Positions 1 to 7,233 of a stretch of DNA of 16,843 nucleotides are shown in pieces. Under the pieces are notes generated by a model. That model saw nothing but the letters and a program-made list of their open reading frames with translations, had not been told where the DNA came from and searched no databases. The first letter of the stretch is position 1. Each line of letters opens with the position of its first letter. Both the position numbers and the translations under genes were made by a program. Source of the DNA: Desulfobacteraceae bacterium (GTDB taxonomy: Bacteria; Desulfobacterota; Desulfobacteria; Desulfobacterales; Desulfosalsimonadaceae); contig JAGGYV010000286.1 of assembly GCA_021162325.1 (NCBI GenBank), positions 1-16,843 on the forward strand. The letters run 5' to 3'.

Positions 1-1513
1 TGCCAATGGCGCCGGCAAAGACCAACAACGCCCGAAAATCGAATCCGACAATCTCAAGGGAAATAAAACCGCCGATAATCATCATAAAATATTTCAAAAA
101 CGTATCAATGGCATAGGCTGTGCCCTGCTCTACTTTCATGGACGGATAAATTTTGTAATTCAGGTACGCACACAGCATTCGGGAGGCATATAAAAATATC
201 GCCAGAATCAACGCCGCTTTTGCGATAATCCACAAAGAAAACGGGGAACTGCCGATACTGAATAACGGAAATGAAATAACCCGCCGGATGGGTTCAAGAA
301 TCCCCAGCAGATCGGCCATCACCAGGGCGGTGATAATAATTGAAATGTATAGAATAAACCCTTTCAGGGCCTGAACAAATGCAAGGGCGGGTTCATCTGA
401 TTTGCCGATTTTGCTCTCCCACCGCTGAAGCCTTCGGATGACCAGATGGTACACCACGGAAAACCCGATATAAACACCGGCAATCGCCCATGTTTTTATC
501 CACAGCACAGTGGAAAACCGCTTATACCCAAAGCACCACATCACACCGGTCAGCAACGTCAGGCCCATAACCGGATAATAATACCGGCCAAAGCCTTTTA
601 AAAAAGTCTGAAAGGACTGATCCGGCAGTTTAGGCAAAAGGGACAATACCGCTTTTTTTCTGAGCAGGATAATAAAAAGGAAAAATACAATGGACAAAAA
701 AATCAAAAACCGAAGAAATGCCAAAAAATCCTCGTGCAACCCGAATGCTTCTGCGCCCCAGAGGACCGCGATGCCGAACAGGACATACAGCACGACCAGA
801 CGAAACAGACGAAAAATCGTATCCCCGTATTCTGTCTGGATAAAAAATATCTTCTGATGCACAATGCCACGAATCAGGCTGATCAAAAGAGCACCGATAG
901 ACCACAACGCCAGCAGCCTGCCGGTCAGCAAAAACCAGGGCGCATCATAGGAGATGAATGCCTTGATCAAAGAGAATGCGCCAAACAGAATCAACGGAAT
1001 CAGCGCCGCGGTCACGGACAGCAGACCGAGCATCAAAAATGGATACAGTTCTTCGGGGAGTTTTTCAAAAAGTGGTTTAGCTGTCTGTTCCGCCTTTAAA
1101 AGAACCCGCTTACGGCCGATCAGGCTGTAAATAACCGCAATTAAAAAAACAAGAACGACCACCGAACCGGCAAATCCCAGCACCCGGCTCTGTTCAAGAA
1201 CTTCAGAGATGAACTGCGGCAGTTTTGCAGGCAAGGACAGGGCCTGTTCATACAGATAATCCAGGGTATTGATGTCCCAGCCCAGGGGGGTGTATTCAAA
1301 CAAAGACCGGGCCTGATTTCTTAAGTCATCGGTCACCTGCTCCGCCCCCCGCTTCATGGAATCCGCCATGTCGCCTGAAAATACAATGGGCGCCCTGTCA
1401 CCTTCCATCGGTACTGCCGGCTCTCCGGAGTCACCAAGAGCAGGCAACGTCCCTGCCAGCTGAACCAGACAGACAATCAAAAAAATAAAAAAGGGCTGCG
1501 TGTTTTTCTTCAT
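1..1513 (-). CDS. MscS-family mechanosensitive channel, large multi-TM type (3' end cut by window edge)
   Basis: This is an uninterrupted frame of 504 codons running off the left edge of the window, so the C-terminal part is missing. Residues 1-28 form a Sec signal peptide (MKKN, a hydrophobic stretch, then LPALG). Residues 30-110 are a short, probably periplasmic domain. About ten hydrophobic segments follow, near 112-132, 157-180, 191-213, 236-256, 265-285, 311-330, 338-360, 384-404, 425-445 and 468-489. The last visible residues, 'GFDFRALLVFAGAIG', match the start of the MscS pore region (a Gly/Ala-rich helix after a D-x-R-x-L type turn). I therefore infer a channel that releases solutes on hypo-osmotic shock, of the enlarged kind seen in MscK/YbdG-like paralogues. 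The pore helix and the cytoplasmic beta domain lie outside the window. The ATG is preceded by a GAGAT-type weak SD. The gene follows the upstream lipoprotein gene by 30 bp, so the two are probably cotranscribed. Confidence 0.8.
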   Translation of the reverse strand, partial: MKKNTQPFFIFLIVCLVQLAGTLPALGDSGEPAVPMEGDRAPIVFSGDMADSMKRGAEQVTDDLRNQARSLFEYTPLGWDINTLDYLYEQALSLPAKLPQFISEVLEQSRVLGFAGSVVVLVFLIAVIYSLIGRKRVLLKAEQTAKPLFEKLPEELYPFLMLGLLSVTAALIPLILFGAFSLIKAFISYDAPWFLLTGRLLALWSIGALLISLIRGIVHQKIFFIQTEYGDTIFRLFRLVVLYVLFGIAVLWGAEAFGLHEDFLAFLRFLIFLSIVFFLFIILLRKKAVLSLLPKLPDQSFQTFLKGFGRYYYPVMGLTLLTGVMWCFGYKRFSTVLWIKTWAIAGVYIGFSVVYHLVIRRLQRWESKIGKSDEPALAFVQALKGFILYISIIITALVMADLLGILEPIRRVISFPLFSIGSSPFSLWIIAKAALILAIFLYASRMLCAYLNYKIYPSMKVEQGTAYAIDTFLKYFMMIIGGFISLEIVGFDFRALLVFAGAIG

Positions 1514-1543
1514 GAGGATCTCATCTTGATTTGATGTGAATAT

Positions 1544-2827
1544 TTAATTTCCAGATTGAGCGTCTCCCATAGACGAAAACGAACCCATGCCGTTTCGAAT
1601 GGAATAATAATGATAAAACGATCCATTGCCGGGGTGGATATCAATTTTCGGGAGTGTCACGGTTTGCCCCATGATGTTTAAATGGATCTGATTGGCACCC
1701 GGTGACAGCGGTACCCGGATGATGGTCAGGGTGGCCGGCAGCGTCTCCCAGCACCGGGTGTCCGGGACTTCCATGAGAAAAAACACTAAACGGACCAGTA
1801 CTTCCAAATTGTCGTCATTGATGTTGTGTGCAATAGCCTCCTTGGCCACCACCCGGGCGGTTTCTTTCGCAATAACCGCCACCAGCCGCTCTTTTAATGA
1901 TGCTTTTAAAATCTCTCCCACATCCGTTGTAATCATATCTGACGGCCCCGCATCGGCAAGCGGACCGACGCTCGGCGGCACCAGGCAACCGCTGCGGTCT
2001 TCATAGGTGGAAAAAGAAAACCGAATGGACGGGGGCAGTACAATATTGTGCGGAATCTTGACCGGTGATTTTCCCTGACTGACAAAAACAATCAACTCTC
2101 CGGCCGGGCGGACGTTTCTTTTTAATTCCGCTTCAGGAATAAACTGCCGAAAGTGTTCCACTTCATCATCAAAGCCCAGCCGTCTTCCCAAAGTGCAAAG
2201 TTTACGGGCCACCGGTGCCGGATCACCCATGAGCTCGGCCAGTTTTTTATATTCAATATACGCGCCGTTAATCTCGTTTTCCGCTTCATAACAATGGGCG
2301 ATCAGGGCACGGGTAAAATAGTCGGCAAAACAGGCCTCAGGATAGGTATCATAGACCTCCAGCGCTTGCTTGGCTTCGACAAGCGCACTTTCATGATTCC
2401 CCAGCATGAGAAAATCCATCATCAGATACGTATGGACCAGCAACCGTTCCGCGTATTCCCCTTTGTAATCAGTGAGCCATTCGGACGTCACCATGGAGGC
2501 GGTCTGCTGGCCGGCACTGATCACATCCTGATCCTGCATCAACGCGGCAGCATTCAGCAAAAAATCAATGCTGCCCTGATAATCACCGGCATGGTGCAGG
2601 ATTGCTCCTTTTTCCATGAAGTATAAGAGTTGATCACGTGTTGACACATCTTCTGCACTGGACAATGCACCGGATGCCTGGTCAATCTGACCGTTATAAA
2701 AGGCATCCCGCGCCATGTTCAGTTTTGCAGATGTGCATCCGGAAATCAAAGCGCTGAACAAAAAAATCAGCAGGCAGGCCCATTTGAAGTATCGGACAAC
2801 GTAAAACAGTTTCATCTTATCAGGCAT
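1544..2827 (-). CDS. COG3014-like TPR lipoprotein
   Basis: This is a 427-residue outer-envelope lipoprotein. A basic and hydrophobic N-terminus ends in the lipobox L-I-S-G-C, with C31 as the lipidated residue and Thr at +2. Residues 35-215 are helical with TPR-like repeats, including 'MARDAFYNGQIDQASGAL' and 'MLGNHESALVEAKQALEV'. The C-terminal half (about 240-427) is more beta-rich and unassigned. The order of helical repeats followed by this tail resembles the uncharacterised COG3014 family, whose genes often sit next to lpoB-like genes. That pairing holds here, since the lpoB-like gene is directly upstream. I infer a role in envelope or peptidoglycan maintenance, but the reaction or partner is unknown. 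The start at 2827 lies just after the lipoprotein-type spacer. An in-frame ATG four codons in (MKLFYVV) is an alternative. Confidence 0.8.
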   Translation of the reverse strand: MPDKMKLFYVVRYFKWACLLIFLFSALISGCTSAKLNMARDAFYNGQIDQASGALSSAEDVSTRDQLLYFMEKGAILHHAGDYQGSIDFLLNAAALMQDQDVISAGQQTASMVTSEWLTDYKGEYAERLLVHTYLMMDFLMLGNHESALVEAKQALEVYDTYPEACFADYFTRALIAHCYEAENEINGAYIEYKKLAELMGDPAPVARKLCTLGRRLGFDDEVEHFRQFIPEAELKRNVRPAGELIVFVSQGKSPVKIPHNIVLPPSIRFSFSTYEDRSGCLVPPSVGPLADAGPSDMITTDVGEILKASLKERLVAVIAKETARVVAKEAIAHNINDDNLEVLVRLVFFLMEVPDTRCWETLPATLTIIRVPLSPGANQIHLNIMGQTVTLPKIDIHPGNGSFYHYYSIRNGMGSFSSMGDAQSGN

Positions 2828-2966
2828 TAATCATTTCCGAGGATTGCTGAAATATTTTTCGTTTCCCGGTGGTAACAGTAAAAACTCATCGCCGCCGAAA
2901 TGAAACACAAAAAAGGAATCGATTAACTATTACTTGAACAAAAAACCTCCAAATCACACTTTTTCC

Positions 2967-3052
2967 GTCTTTGCGAGGGAGGTACGACCGAAGCAATCTT
3001 ATTAAAGACAGGGGATTACTTCGTCGTTCGTTCCTAGCGCCTCGTAATGACA
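2967..3052. repeat. Degenerate palindromic intergenic repeat
   Basis: This is an imperfect inverted repeat of about 85 bp. The left arm (about 2969-3000) contains TTGCGAGG and GAAGCAATCTT. The right arm (about 3012-3051) contains GGATTACTTCGTCG and CCTCGTAATGAC, which read back as GTCATTACGAGG and CGACGAAGTAATCC. A short centre (AAAGACAGGG) separates them. I recognise this as resembling the dispersed 'TTGCGAGG...GACGAAGCAATC' family seen in many environmental bacterial genomes. This copy has diverged and would form a long imperfect hairpin in the mRNA between the two lipoprotein genes. Confidence 0.65.
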
Positions 3053-3092
3053 GCCGGGATTTAAAGATTTTCGTTCAGGTACGACTAACGAC

Positions 3093-3716
3093 TTACCAGC
3101 CGATAAACGGTTTTGAAGATTCCCGAATAATTTCCGTGCTGTCCGTCCATTCAATGAGGCCGGTCTGCAAATCAGTCAGTTCAAGGGTCAGGCTATAATA
3201 CTGAAGGGTTTTTTTTGTCAGTCGGAACTGCTTGGGCTGTTTTTTCTTGATGGACCGCAGGGTTCCGGTCAGCATATATTCGGCACCCACCTGTCTGGCC
3301 CGCTGAAGCCGGGTCTCGGCGCTGACATTGCCGCCGTACTGATAATCGGATTCACTTTGAATATTACCCCGCTGGACCTTATTAACAAACCGGGCTTTTC
3401 CGGACTGCAATATTTCCTGGCGGAGATCATCGGTAATCCCGTCCGTCTCAATATGCTCGGAAGTCCGGTTGGCCACCCCGTAAATAATAAGCACGGGCCG
3501 GTCATCTAATCGCGAAACCAGCGGCGGTTTGTTAAGCAGTGATTCCACAAGGTCGCTGACGATGGCTTTTTTATCGGTAAAATCATAGCCTTCATCATAG
3601 TGGATGGCCTCATCCGGAGAAATATCCCGGGTGGTTGCGCTGCAGCCGGTCATCATGAACAAAATCATTGCCGAAAATACCAAAAAAGCACTTTTTTTAA
3701 AAAAATTCCGGAACAT
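3093..3716 (-). CDS. lpoB: LpoB-like penicillin-binding protein activator lipoprotein
   Basis: This is a 207-residue lipoprotein, close to the length of E. coli LpoB. The signal peptide ends in the lipobox M-T-G-C, with C25 lipidated and Ser at +2, which suggests outer-membrane sorting. The mature part carries family-typical segments: 'RPVLIIYGVANRTSEHI' (about 73-89), 'ILQSGKARFVN' (about 108-118), 'ARQVGAEYMLTGTLRSI' (about 141-157) and 'YYSLTLELTDLQTGLIEW' near the end. In gammaproteobacteria, LpoB crosses the periplasm to switch on the synthase PBP1B; the same role here is inference. The start is fixed by a strong AAAAGGAGG SD eight bases upstream. It is the first gene of a minus-strand envelope operon with the COG3014-like and MscS-like genes downstream, although a 265-bp gap with a repeat separates it from the next gene. 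Confidence 0.85.
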   Translation of the reverse strand: MFRNFFKKSAFLVFSAMILFMMTGCSATTRDISPDEAIHYDEGYDFTDKKAIVSDLVESLLNKPPLVSRLDDRPVLIIYGVANRTSEHIETDGITDDLRQEILQSGKARFVNKVQRGNIQSESDYQYGGNVSAETRLQRARQVGAEYMLTGTLRSIKKKQPKQFRLTKKTLQYYSLTLELTDLQTGLIEWTDSTEIIRESSKPFIGW

Positions 3717-3801
3717 AGGTTGCCTCCTTTTAAATCGATAAGGTTATATTAAAAATTTAAATCCTGATTACTGAGTGAAAAATTTTCAATGAATCCGTAA
3801 A

Positions 3802-3830
3802 ATAATAGGCAAATTTATGTAAAACCGCAA
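3802..3830 (-). promoter_or_regulatory. Candidate sigma70-type promoter for lpoB
   Basis: On the minus strand a TTGCGG box (3825-3830) is followed after exactly 17 bases by TATTAT (3802-3807). It lies about 85 bases upstream of the lpoB ATG and points toward it. The -10 matches consensus at five of six bases and the -35 only at the TTG. Confidence 0.4.
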
Positions 3831-3963
3831 GGGATTCGATCAACTTAAATAATAAAAAATTTGCGACCCGCGAACCGATCGATCATTTTAGAACCAACTT
3901 CACAACCATCCGTTGACGGTCTGTTTCATATTCAGCTTTTTCCCTGCCCCGGCACCTGATTAT

Positions 3964-3972
3964 TGTTATAAT
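3964..3972 (+). promoter_or_regulatory. Candidate extended -10 promoter for resB
   Basis: TGTTATAAT is a perfect extended -10 (TGnTATAAT) about 70 bases before the resB ATG. No good -35 is found at 16-18 bp, which is acceptable for an extended -10 promoter. The assignment rests on sequence match and position only. Confidence 0.4.
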
Positions 3973-4044
3973 GTTTGCCTGCATAAAAATTATTTGTTAT
4001 GAATAAAATCTGTTTTAACAATTCAATTATAATAGGTTAATATA

Positions 4045-5454
4045 ATGACAAAATCATCAAATACTGACGATTCTGCGCATCAATTATGGAATTTTTTTGC
4101 GTCTGTCAAACTTTCAGTGGTTATCCTTCTGTCCCTGGCGATGACATCCATTATCGGCACCATTATCCCGCAAAATGAAAGTCCCATGCTGTACCATCAA
4201 AAATTCAGCGAGGGCCTGTTCAAGCTGTTCAATACACTGGATATCTTTGACATGTACCACTCCTGGTGGTTCCGGTTTCTACTCTGCATGCTGACGGTAA
4301 ATATCATTGTCTGTTCAATCAACCGGCTGTCGTCCACCTGGAAAATCATTTTCCCCAAAAAGCCGTCCTTTAATATCAACCGGTTTCGAAAAGCTAAAAA
4401 TCGCCAGCAATGGTCGGCTGCAGGCTCTGTCGAACAGGTAAAGGACGTAACTTCCCCCTGGCTGTCCAAACGGTTCAACCGATTTACGGTGGAATCTTCA
4501 GAAAACGGCTATCTCCTATTCGGTGAAAAAAACCGATGGACCCGCCTGGGCATCTATGCAGTTCATCTGAGCATTATATTAATGATTGCCGGCGGCATGG
4601 TGGGGTCTCTTTTCGGATTTGACGGGTTCGTGAATATTCCCGAAGGGGAATCGGTCGACAGTATTCTCCGGCGAAACAACCAGCCGGAAGTAAAGCTGAA
4701 TTTTAAAATTAAATGCGATGACTTTGATCTCACCCTCTATGAATCCGGGCTGCCCAAAGAATATCGGTCCAGCCTGTCACTTATTAGAAACGATCAAATC
4801 ATTATTCAAAAAAATATTATCGTAAACGATCCGTTGCGGTTTGAAGGCATTAACATCTTTCAGTCCAGCTACGGCAAAATTCCTTCAACAGAAACAATTC
4901 CAGTGAATAAGTTCACTGTCACGATTACAGAAAAAGCTTCCGGCCTGATATATAATAAGAAGGCGGCCATAGAAACTCCCATTGAGATGCCGGGAAACTC
5001 TGGGACGTTGGTTGTAGTAGATTTTCGCCGCAGTATCCCTTATCACGGCATAGATATGCCAAATGCTTTTTTGTGCCGCATGGACAACAGAAATGGGGAA
5101 CCGGAGCACTTCATTATTCCAGCAGACTCTCCTAGGTTTGATGTAATGCGCAAAGGAGATTTTATAATATCTATCAATAACGTAGAATTTAAAGACGTAG
5201 TTCCGGAAATTCAATATTACACCGGCCTTCAAGTAACCAAAGATCCTGGCGTCCCCATCGTCTATGTGGGATTTTTATTTATGATCATCGGGTGCTATGT
5301 CACTTTTTTTATGTTTCATCAAAAACTTTGTATCGAGATTTCAACAGACCGCGGAAAAACAGCAGTAACGGTCTCTGGAATTTCCGAAAAAAACAAACCC
5401 GGTATGAATGCAATTATCCGAAGACTGTCCAAACAACTCCAAAAACTCACTTAG
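4045..5454 (+). CDS. resB: Cytochrome c biogenesis protein ResB (System II)
   Basis: This is a 469-residue ResB/Ccs1 family membrane protein, half of the System II haem exporter and ligase that attaches haem to apocytochrome c outside the membrane. TM1 (about 19-42) carries the typical 'KLSVVILLSLAMTSIIGTIIPQ' family start. TM2 is near 73-92, and TM3 near 166-190 contains H174, a probable conserved haem-handling His. A large periplasmic domain follows (about 191-400), and TM4 is near 403-425 before a short cytoplasmic tail. The SD is weak in an AT-rich leader. ccsA starts 18 bp after the stop, so the pair is translationally close and almost certainly one operon. The position upstream of the qrc cytochrome genes fits a supply role. 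Confidence 0.92.
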   Translation: MTKSSNTDDSAHQLWNFFASVKLSVVILLSLAMTSIIGTIIPQNESPMLYHQKFSEGLFKLFNTLDIFDMYHSWWFRFLLCMLTVNIIVCSINRLSSTWKIIFPKKPSFNINRFRKAKNRQQWSAAGSVEQVKDVTSPWLSKRFNRFTVESSENGYLLFGEKNRWTRLGIYAVHLSIILMIAGGMVGSLFGFDGFVNIPEGESVDSILRRNNQPEVKLNFKIKCDDFDLTLYESGLPKEYRSSLSLIRNDQIIIQKNIIVNDPLRFEGINIFQSSYGKIPSTETIPVNKFTVTITEKASGLIYNKKAAIETPIEMPGNSGTLVVVDFRRSIPYHGIDMPNAFLCRMDNRNGEPEHFIIPADSPRFDVMRKGDFIISINNVEFKDVVPEIQYYTGLQVTKDPGVPIVYVGFLFMIIGCYVTFFMFHQKLCIEISTDRGKTAVTVSGISEKNKPGMNAIIRRLSKQLQKLT

Positions 5455-5472
5455 TCGATAAAAGGGACCGAT

Positions 5473-6303
5473 ATGACAAGTTCAGAAATATTTTCAATAA
5501 TAACGTTTGTCTATGGATTGGCAACACTTCTATATGTCTTTTCATGGATTTTCAAAAAACCCCTCCCCGGAAAAATAGCGACAGCGGTCACCATCGTTGC
5601 TGTGCTGGGGAACCTAACCGGTATTATTCTCCGGTGGATTGAATCCTATCAGATGGGAATCGGGCATGCGCCGTTATCCAATCTTTATGAATCCCTGATC
5701 TTTTTTGCCATGACCATTGCACTGACCCATCTCTTTATAGAATATAGATACAAGCTCCGGTTTGTCGGCATGGTAGCCAGCCCCATTCCTTTGCTGGCAA
5801 TGGCCTACGCATCTTTACCCAAAGTCAATGATGCCATACAACCGCTAATCCCGGCACTACAAAGCAACTGGCTGATCACGCATGTGATGACCTGTTTTGT
5901 CGGGTACGCCGCGTTTGCCATCGCCTTTGGCATCAGCATTATGTTTCTCCTCAAACCTTCGGAGGGCGGGGCACCGTCCGGTATTGTCAGCCGCATCCCG
6001 GACTTTGACATTTTAGACGACCTGACCCACCAGATGGTCATGTTCGGATTTTTATTTTTATCCATCGGCATTATCACCGGAGCCGTCTGGGCCAATCAGG
6101 CATGGGGCAGATACTGGGGCTGGGATCCAAAAGAGACCTGGTCCTTGATCACGTGGCTGATTTATGCCTCCCTCCTGCACGCCCGGTTAATGAGAGACTG
6201 GAAAGGAAAAAAGATTGCCGTGTTGTCATGTGTCGGCTTTTTAGCCGTAATTTTTACATACTTTGGCGTTAACCTGTTGCCGGGTCTCCACAGTTATCAA
6301 TAA
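5473..6303 (+). CDS. ccsA: Cytochrome c biogenesis protein CcsA/ResC (haem-handling)
   Basis: This is a 276-residue integral membrane protein of the haem handling family, partner of ResB. The tryptophan-rich WWD-type signature 'WGRYWGWDPKETW' is at 211-223. Candidate haem-ligand histidines are H65 (GHAPLSNLYES), H137 (ITHVMTCFVGYAAF), H236 (LLHARL) and H273 (GLHSYQ at the C-terminus). About eight TM helices are visible. It exports or presents haem and, with ResB, forms the thioether bonds at CXXCH sites. The ATG follows an AAAGGGA SD and lies 18 bp after resB. The length matches short bacterial CcsA/ResC proteins. It could also be called CcsB under the alternate naming. Confidence 0.93.
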   Translation: MTSSEIFSIITFVYGLATLLYVFSWIFKKPLPGKIATAVTIVAVLGNLTGIILRWIESYQMGIGHAPLSNLYESLIFFAMTIALTHLFIEYRYKLRFVGMVASPIPLLAMAYASLPKVNDAIQPLIPALQSNWLITHVMTCFVGYAAFAIAFGISIMFLLKPSEGGAPSGIVSRIPDFDILDDLTHQMVMFGFLFLSIGIITGAVWANQAWGRYWGWDPKETWSLITWLIYASLLHARLMRDWKGKKIAVLSCVGFLAVIFTYFGVNLLPGLHSYQ

Positions 6304-6325
6304 TTATCAATGAATTACATTTTTA

Positions 6326-6354
6326 TTGACAAATGAGCATAGACTCGGTATCCA
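6326..6354 (+). promoter_or_regulatory. Candidate promoter for the qrc operon
   Basis: A perfect -35 TTGACA (6326-6331) is followed after 17 bases by TATCCA (6349-6354), a poor -10. It lies in the 161-bp gap between ccsA and qrcA. A strong -35 with a weak -10 can indicate an activated promoter, but that is inference. Confidence 0.4.
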
Positions 6355-6400
6355 TTTTCTTTTTATATAAATAAATATTTAGATAAAATCTCAGACGATG

Positions 6401-6425
6401 CCCGGTTTAACACGGTCTAAACGGG
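6401..6425 (+). promoter_or_regulatory. Hairpin or operator-like inverted repeat before qrcA
   Basis: GTTTA (6405-6409) and TAAAC (6418-6422) are inverted repeats around an 8-base centre, extended by CCC (6401-6403) and GGG (6423-6425) with one bulged G. The element sits about 40 bases before the qrcA start, downstream of the candidate promoter. It could be a 5'-UTR hairpin or a repressor site. Confidence 0.35.
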
Positions 6426-6464
6426 TATTATACGACTAACCTCTACAGATTTGACGGAGTTTAC

Positions 6465-7172
6465 ATGAGCAGTACAGACCAAAATCAAACAGTTTCACCA
6501 AAGGCTGAGCCGGAGGCTGCCCCGGATCCGATTCACCACGGACCGGAGACAAACGACAGCCCCCCTGCAAAATCATCCGGATGGGCCGTTTTTCTGTTTT
6601 TTATGATCGGCTTTGCGGGTAGCCTGCTTTCCGGATGGATTCTGTTTCCGGAGTTACTCTATTCAAAAAAATCCCAGCCCATCGACTTCAACCATGCCCT
6701 GCACTTGGATGAAGTTTCTGATGGGTGTGAATCCTGCCATTATTTCAGAGATGACGGCAGTTTTTCCGGAATGCCGGATCTCGGCAGCTGCATCGACTGC
6801 CATGAAGAAGCCCAATCCGATGACCCGGAAGAAATAAAATTCGTTGATGAATATGTAACGCCCGGAATTGAAGTCCCCTGGCTTAACCATTCCAAACAGC
6901 CGGATTGTGTTTTCTTCTCTCATTCCGCCCATGTGATGGGCGCGGATATGTCCTGCGAAAGCTGCCATGGAGACATCGGCACCTCCGAACACACGCGGGT
7001 TTATGAGGAAAACAAGCTGACCGGTTACAGCCGGGACATTTGGGGGCACAGCATCTCACGTCTGGGAAAACCGGAAGCAGGTACGCCCCGACCGATGAAA
7101 ATGAACGACTGCGCCAAATGCCATGAGGAAGAGACCGGGCATAAAGGGGCATGTTTTCAATGCCACAAATAA
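6465..7172 (+). CDS. qrcA: QrcA, multihaem cytochrome c subunit of menaquinone reductase
   Basis: This is a 235-residue cytochrome c with a polar, proline-rich N-terminus, one membrane anchor (about 39-62) and a periplasmic haem domain. There are five CXXCH sites: C88-H92, C109-H113, C164-H168, C216-H220 and C230-H234 near the end. Histidines at 77, 80, 142, 153 and 156 are possible distal ligands. In the D. vulgaris Qrc complex this subunit is described as hexahaem and receives electrons from type I cytochrome c3. Only five canonical sites are seen here. C148 with H153 (C-V-F-F-S-H) is an unmatched cysteine between sites two and three. A GGAG SD sits close upstream. It is the first gene of the qrc cluster, and haem loading would depend on the ResB/CcsA pair upstream. 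Confidence 0.9.
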   Translation: MSSTDQNQTVSPKAEPEAAPDPIHHGPETNDSPPAKSSGWAVFLFFMIGFAGSLLSGWILFPELLYSKKSQPIDFNHALHLDEVSDGCESCHYFRDDGSFSGMPDLGSCIDCHEEAQSDDPEEIKFVDEYVTPGIEVPWLNHSKQPDCVFFSHSAHVMGADMSCESCHGDIGTSEHTRVYEENKLTGYSRDIWGHSISRLGKPEAGTPRPMKMNDCAKCHEEETGHKGACFQCHK

Positions 7173-7178
7173 ATCTGA

Positions 7179-7201
7179 TTAAAACGCACCAATGGTTTTA
7201 A
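7179..7201 (+). other. Intercistronic AT-rich hairpin, qrcA / qrcB
   Basis: TTAAAAC (7179-7185) and GTTTTAA (7195-7201) form a perfect 7-bp stem with a 9-base loop, followed by ATCGTTTTT. The stem is too weak for a confident terminator. It may slow polymerase or act as an mRNA processing or stability element that sets QrcA:QrcB ratios. Confidence 0.35.
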
Positions 7202-7233
7202 ATCGTTTTTGATATATCTACGAGGATGATTCC

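Larger units (their letters stand above)
3717..4044. other. Divergent intergenic region, lpoB / resB
   Basis: These 328 bp contain no gene that I can support. They are AT-rich and hold the candidate promoter for lpoB on the minus strand and an extended -10 element for resB on the plus strand. I see no clear operator palindrome or terminator. Confidence 0.7.

Noticed and set aside
630..905. Minus-strand open frame of 91 codons
   Set aside because: It is out of frame with the MscS-family gene, which reads continuously through this stretch with clear TM segments; the 91-codon frame has unlikely composition.
734..1099. Plus-strand frame of 121 codons rich in Gln
   Set aside because: It is antisense to the MscS-family gene and has no SD or family features; composition follows the complementary strand.
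5292..5642. Plus-strand frame overlapping the end of resB and start of ccsA
   Set aside because: Both resB and ccsA are clear family members in other frames; this one is a shadow.
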